This document shows positions 29,437-32,650 of a stretch of DNA of 32,650 nt, piece by piece. This stretch comes from a virus. Each line of letters opens with the position of its first letter. Positions within the stretch are counted from its first letter, which is position 1. Location of the stretch: positions 1 through 32,650 of the IMG/VR virus record IMGVR_UViG_3300017917_000250; one strand, 5' to 3'. The position numbers and the translations under genes are program-made. The notes under the pieces are model-generated. The model saw only the letters and a list, made by a program, of their open reading frames with translations, was not told the origin of the DNA and ran no database searches.

Positions 29437-30630
29437 TTAGAATTGGACATCAGGTTGCATCGTATTTGCCTCATCAATAATGGCATTGGTTTCTTGCGTA
29501 GATGCCATAATAGTTTCGGTATTTGCACCAGCATCCACTTTGGTATACAAATCAAGGAAAGATGCCTTAGTATCATCATCAAAACGATTCAAACATAACT
29601 CAATGGCTTTCATACGATTACCAAACACGCCATAAGTCTTACTGATATGAACCAAACGGCGGGTAGAAATCACTTCATCAACACCACCCTCTACGAATGT
29701 TTTACGAATAACATCAGCCCAAGTAACCAACTTTTCGGCAAATTCATCATCAGCTTTGCCATGAGCAGACAATTCTTTTTTGATAATTTTTTGTTCAGTC
29801 TTAACTGGTGGCCAGTCTTGTTCATAAGTGTTTAGGAATCGTTCCAAGAAGGCTTCGTTAAGAACATTAGTAAACATATAACGACCATCATCAGAACCCT
29901 TACCTTTGGTATTGGCAGTGGCGATGATAGTGAAACCTTCAGCAGGTACAACCATTTCATTTTTCTTTTTCAACAAGAATGGTTTACCTTCAAGCACACG
30001 CTGTAGGCAAGATAAGTTTTGAGCACCATAGTCAATCTCATCAATACATAATACGGCACCTTGACGAGCAGCCACAGTTACGGGGCCATCTCGCCATTCC
30101 ATGGCACCATTAATCAATACAAAGTTACCAAGTAAGTCCGATTCATCGGTTTCAGGTGTCATAGACACACAAACGAATTTACGACCTAACTTAGCACAAG
30201 CCTGCTCAGCAGACATTGTTTTACCATTACCAGAATGTCCAGTAATGAAAATAGGATAAAACTTTTTAGAAGCAACAATTTGAACCAAATCTTCAAAGTT
30301 ACCGAATGGTACATAATTTTTGTAAACTTTCGGTACTAAATTTTCAGTTTCAAGGTCAGTAACCACATTAGCAATACGGTTACCGTGAGAGATTTTTTCA
30401 CTTGGCATTTTTACAACCTGAGCAGTCATTTCAATAGGTTCAGCGGCCAAAGTATTGGTGATACTTGGTACTTTATATAGACCACGACCTACTCGGTTAT
30501 TTTCATCTTTAGTAAACCATTGGGCGCCAGAGATACCCATTTCAGCACAAATCTTTTTAATTTCTGCTTTAGTAACAACATCTTTACCAGTTTTTGTCAA
30601 TAAACTTACAAATTTTTCACGATTGCTCAT
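29437..30630 (-). CDS. cobS: CobS-like AAA+ (MoxR family) ATPase
   Basis: A 397-aa AAA+ ATPase. An N-terminal domain (1-55: EIKKICAEMGISGAQWF, then RVGRGLYKVP) precedes the core, which has Walker A GHSGNGKT (131-138) and Walker B VLCIDEID (D196, E197), and ATANTKGKG as sensor 1. T4-like cyanophages carry cobS, named for the cobaltochelatase subunit. No cobN is seen here, so a general MoxR-VWA remodelling role with the adjacent CobT-like protein is at least as likely. The start at 30630 is eight codons inside the longest frame; the upstream alternative would contain the only GGAG. Confidence 0.85.
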   Translation of the reverse strand: MSNREKFVSLLTKTGKDVVTKAEIKKICAEMGISGAQWFTKDENNRVGRGLYKVPSITNTLAAEPIEMTAQVVKMPSEKISHGNRIANVVTDLETENLVPKVYKNYVPFGNFEDLVQIVASKKFYPIFITGHSGNGKTMSAEQACAKLGRKFVCVSMTPETDESDLLGNFVLINGAMEWRDGPVTVAARQGAVLCIDEIDYGAQNLSCLQRVLEGKPFLLKKKNEMVVPAEGFTIIATANTKGKGSDDGRYMFTNVLNEAFLERFLNTYEQDWPPVKTEQKIIKKELSAHGKADDEFAEKLVTWADVIRKTFVEGGVDEVISTRRLVHISKTYGVFGNRMKAIELCLNRFDDDTKASFLDLYTKVDAGANTETIMASTQETNAIIDEANTMQPDVQF

Positions 30631-30665
30631 AATATAATAAACTCCATTTTTCACTAGATACTACC

Positions 30666-30710
30666 ATTGTAACATAATCCACACGATTTGTCAAGGGCTA
30701 AAAAGCCCTT
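30666..30710 (-). promoter_or_regulatory. Consensus sigma70 promoter of cobS joined to a hairpin
   Basis: TTGACA (30694-30689), 17-base spacer and TACAAT (30671-30666) on the minus strand. Immediately before it lies a perfect 7-bp hairpin, AAGGGCT/AGCCCTT with a 4-base loop (30693-30710), sharing its last bases with the -35. The hairpin follows the cobT-like stop by 13 bases but lacks a U-tract, so termination there is uncertain. Confidence 0.8.
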
Positions 30711-30723
30711 ATAAATCAACAAC

Positions 30724-32650
30724 TTACGATGCAATCCCATCAATGAACCGTGATACCATCACACGAGAAAACTGCTTTTTCTTATTCATTTTCATAAATG
30801 CCGTTTTCAATTTATTAGCAGTAACGGCACCATTGATAACTAATTCATCATTTTCAATTGACAAATCAGAACCACCAGGCATAATAAAGAATGATTCATA
30901 ACCTTTATTATATGATTGAATGAATTTATGTTCACGCAATTCAGCCACAAGGTCTTTCACATAATCAGTTCTACTGAAATTGACATATCTTGTATTGGGT
31001 GCATTTAATTGTTTTTTAACAGTAGCATAAACTGATTCACCATCTTTATTAATGTAACGCTGAGTTACCGAATCACGCATACGATACTTGTCACCAGCAA
31101 TAAAGAAACCAAAAATCTTAGCACCAGTTTGTTTTCTGAACCAGTCAAAGATTGCAATACGTAAACCATCATCGTATGAATAATGGTCATGTGGAACCTT
31201 GTTAACTTTAATCTGTTTCTTATCTTGGTTGATAAAGACATTCACATCATCCAAATAGAATCGTTTAGGTCGCAAAGGATAAGCAGTAGTTTCAGGTGTC
31301 ATATCATTTTCAACCATATAACTACATGAGTTATCAGCATCACCATCGTGTACCACAACTAAATTAATCAAGTCTAAATTATTCACTTTGCGGAACTTTT
31401 GAACAATTGGTTCTAACGCAACCATGGCTTCATTCAAAGGTGTGTTAGATAATTCTTCATTCAATGGGCGACCAAAAAATCTTTCTTCATAAGACATTTT
31501 CAAGGCAATCAAATTACGAATAGATTTATTATATTCGGCACCACCCATCTTAGAATTCAAGTATTCACGCAAGTAAACATTCTCAAAGGCAAACTCATTT
31601 TTGTTTTCAGTAAAACATTTTTTATTGTATTCTTCACGGCCAAAGTCCATTTGGCGACCTTCAATAGAGTTACCAAAACCATACACCACGAAAGGAATAT
31701 TCACTTTGCGACAAAAGGCAGATAACACCAAAATCTGTTCAATAGAACCAGCCATGTTATTGACCATAGAACCGGAACGGTCAAGTAACAAAACTAGACC
31801 ATGCGATTTGCCTTTAGGTACACGCATTGATTTACGGAAAATATTATCATCAACTTGATAACGATATAAACGAGAGATATCAATATCACCAGTATTTGAT
31901 ATTTTGGCCTTGGCATATGCCTTGGCGGCTTTCTTCATCTCAAATTCTTTTGCCAACAAACCAATATAACGGTCATTTTTGTTTTTGAAATCAACAACAG
32001 CCTTATCAATCTCATCCAAACGATGTTCATAATCATCATAATATTTACTTAAAAACTTATGAACAACATTTGCAGGTGTTATGATATTCTCCAAGATTGG
32101 AGTAGGAAATTTCAAATACAAATAAGGTTTACATTTATCATCTAACAAGGCACCTTCATTCTTACGGAATGAATTATCAGTTTCACAAGTAGGTTCAAAA
32201 TTAGTTTGGTCAGTATTTGATGTTTGTGAATCTTTATAACGATTTAATTGATTATCTTCACCATCTTCTTCAAAATCACTATCCGTTTCTTCACCATCAG
32301 CTTGTTGTTCTTGACCTTCATCACCACCAGTTGGTTTGCGTTTTTCACCAACAGATTGTTCGGCATCTTCAAGTTCTTCACCATCAGATTCACCAGATTC
32401 TTCAAAATCATCATCACTAGTATTAGATATTGCCTTATGAGCATCCATCATTTTTTGTAGTGTTTCAAATTGTTCATTCTTAGAATAATCAAACACCGAT
32501 TTAGTTACACGAACAACATCTTCCCATGTTTCACAAGCTTCAACTTGTTTCAATAATTCTTGTTCTTCACCTTCAGCAAATTGAATATTTGATAATGCAC
32601 CTAGTTTGGTGTGAATATTAACACGGTCAATAAAAGACAATTCATTTAAA
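30724..32650 (-). CDS. cobT: CobT-like VWA-domain protein (start beyond right edge)
   Basis: The frame stays open to the right edge. A TTG at 32640 is the only near-edge candidate start, so the true start is probably outside. Counting from that TTG, residues 75-130 are a low-complexity acidic linker (DDDFEESGESDGEE and similar), as in CobT. A helical region (200-245) and a von Willebrand A domain follow, with the MIDAS motif LLDRSGSM (D287, S289, S291) and a later VVHDGDAD. CobT pairs with CobS in cobaltochelatase, and VWA proteins generally pair with MoxR ATPases. The gene directly precedes the CobS-like gene, so the two likely form one complex. Confidence 0.85.
   Translation of the reverse strand, partial: LNELSFIDRVNIHTKLGALSNIQFAEGEEQELLKQVEACETWEDVVRVTKSVFDYSKNEQFETLQKMMDAHKAISNTSDDDFEESGESDGEELEDAEQSVGEKRKPTGGDEGQEQQADGEETDSDFEEDGEDNQLNRYKDSQTSNTDQTNFEPTCETDNSFRKNEGALLDDKCKPYLYLKFPTPILENIITPANVVHKFLSKYYDDYEHRLDEIDKAVVDFKNKNDRYIGLLAKEFEMKKAAKAYAKAKISNTGDIDISRLYRYQVDDNIFRKSMRVPKGKSHGLVLLLDRSGSMVNNMAGSIEQILVLSAFCRKVNIPFVVYGFGNSIEGRQMDFGREEYNKKCFTENKNEFAFENVYLREYLNSKMGGAEYNKSIRNLIALKMSYEERFFGRPLNEELSNTPLNEAMVALEPIVQKFRKVNNLDLINLVVVHDGDADNSCSYMVENDMTPETTAYPLRPKRFYLDDVNVFINQDKKQIKVNKVPHDHYSYDDGLRIAIFDWFRKQTGAKIFGFFIAGDKYRMRDSVTQRYINKDGESVYATVKKQLNAPNTRYVNFSRTDYVKDLVAELREHKFIQSYNKGYESFFIMPGGSDLSIENDELVINGAVTANKLKTAFMKMNKKKQFSRVMVSRFIDGIAS

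Noticed and set aside
32217-32460. Plus-strand frames opposite the CobT-like acidic linker
   Set aside because: They are the antisense of GAA/GAT-rich repeats and give low-complexity His/Phe-rich translations. They have no ribosome site.
1-32650. CRISPR arrays, insertion sequences, integrase or attachment sites
   Set aside because: No spaced direct repeats, transposase or integrase motifs, or target-site duplications were seen on reading through. A virulent T4-like lifestyle is consistent with this.

Overview
This window is a piece of a T4-like (T4-superfamily) tailed-phage genome. It is AT-rich, tightly packed, and every gene I can support is on the minus strand, so the genes are transcribed from high to low coordinates. 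The T4 replication core is present in T4 order: sliding clamp gp45, clamp loader gp44 and gp62, translational repressor RegA, DNA polymerase gp43, recombinase UvsX, a small protein in the gene 40 position, and replicative helicase gp41. Cargo resembling that of marine or freshwater T4-like phages surrounds the core: CobS/CobT-like ATPase and VWA proteins, Hsp20, a MazG-like protein, dCMP deaminase and 2OG-Fe(II) oxygenases. The host cannot be named from sequence. The O-antigen-type sugar genes suggest a Gram-negative host, and no photosynthesis genes are seen here.

Layout in transcription order, right to left. (1) 32650-29437: a CobT-like VWA protein (runs off the right edge) and a CobS-like AAA+ ATPase, separated by a strong sigma70-type promoter. 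(2) 29300-26631: a small winged-helix-like protein with its own promoter, leader inverted repeat and terminator, then a glycosyltransferase, dNMP kinase, gp45 and a 56-aa protein. (3) 26601-24604: gp44, a small membrane protein, gp62 and regA. (4) 24603-24392: the longest non-coding stretch (about 210 bases). It is GC-richer than its surroundings and holds a structured RNA with a textbook H-type pseudoknot, directly upstream of hsp20. (5) 24391-20289: hsp20, a phosphoesterase, a 55-aa protein, dCMP deaminase, an ahpC-ahpD peroxide-defence operon with its own promoter, a MazG-like protein and small genes. (6) 20320-14696: an LSm-like protein, gp43, uvsX, a gp40-position protein and gp41. (7) 14696-9599: a 2OG oxygenase, an HExxH putative metalloprotease, a DUF4338/DruA-like protein, an unknown 379-aa protein, a ligase-fold protein and two small conserved-looking proteins. 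(8) 9569-825: a translationally coupled surface-sugar island with two glycosyltransferase-like proteins, an RmlB-like 4,6-dehydratase, an APH-type kinase, a nucleotidyltransferase-HAD fusion, an RfbH/E1-like 3-dehydratase, an SDR epimerase/reductase, two unknown proteins and a 2OG oxygenase. (9) 778-1: a bifunctional nucleotidyltransferase/P-loop protein behind a T4 late-promoter motif, running off the left edge.

The most unusual points are: the pseudoknotted RNA in the hsp20 leader, which may be a manA-type phage cis-regulatory RNA; two nucleotidyltransferase-fold proteins whose N-termini look like the T4 capsid-targeting peptide, suggesting packaged and injected enzymes; a complete AhpC/AhpD pair of the mycobacterial lipoamide-linked type; an RfbH-like enzyme with its iron-sulfur cysteine motif intact inside a sugar island; and -35 elements embedded in hairpin or terminator arms at gene boundaries. 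No tRNA, CRISPR, insertion sequence or integrase was found. Apart from 24392-24603, intergenic spaces are under about 140 bases.
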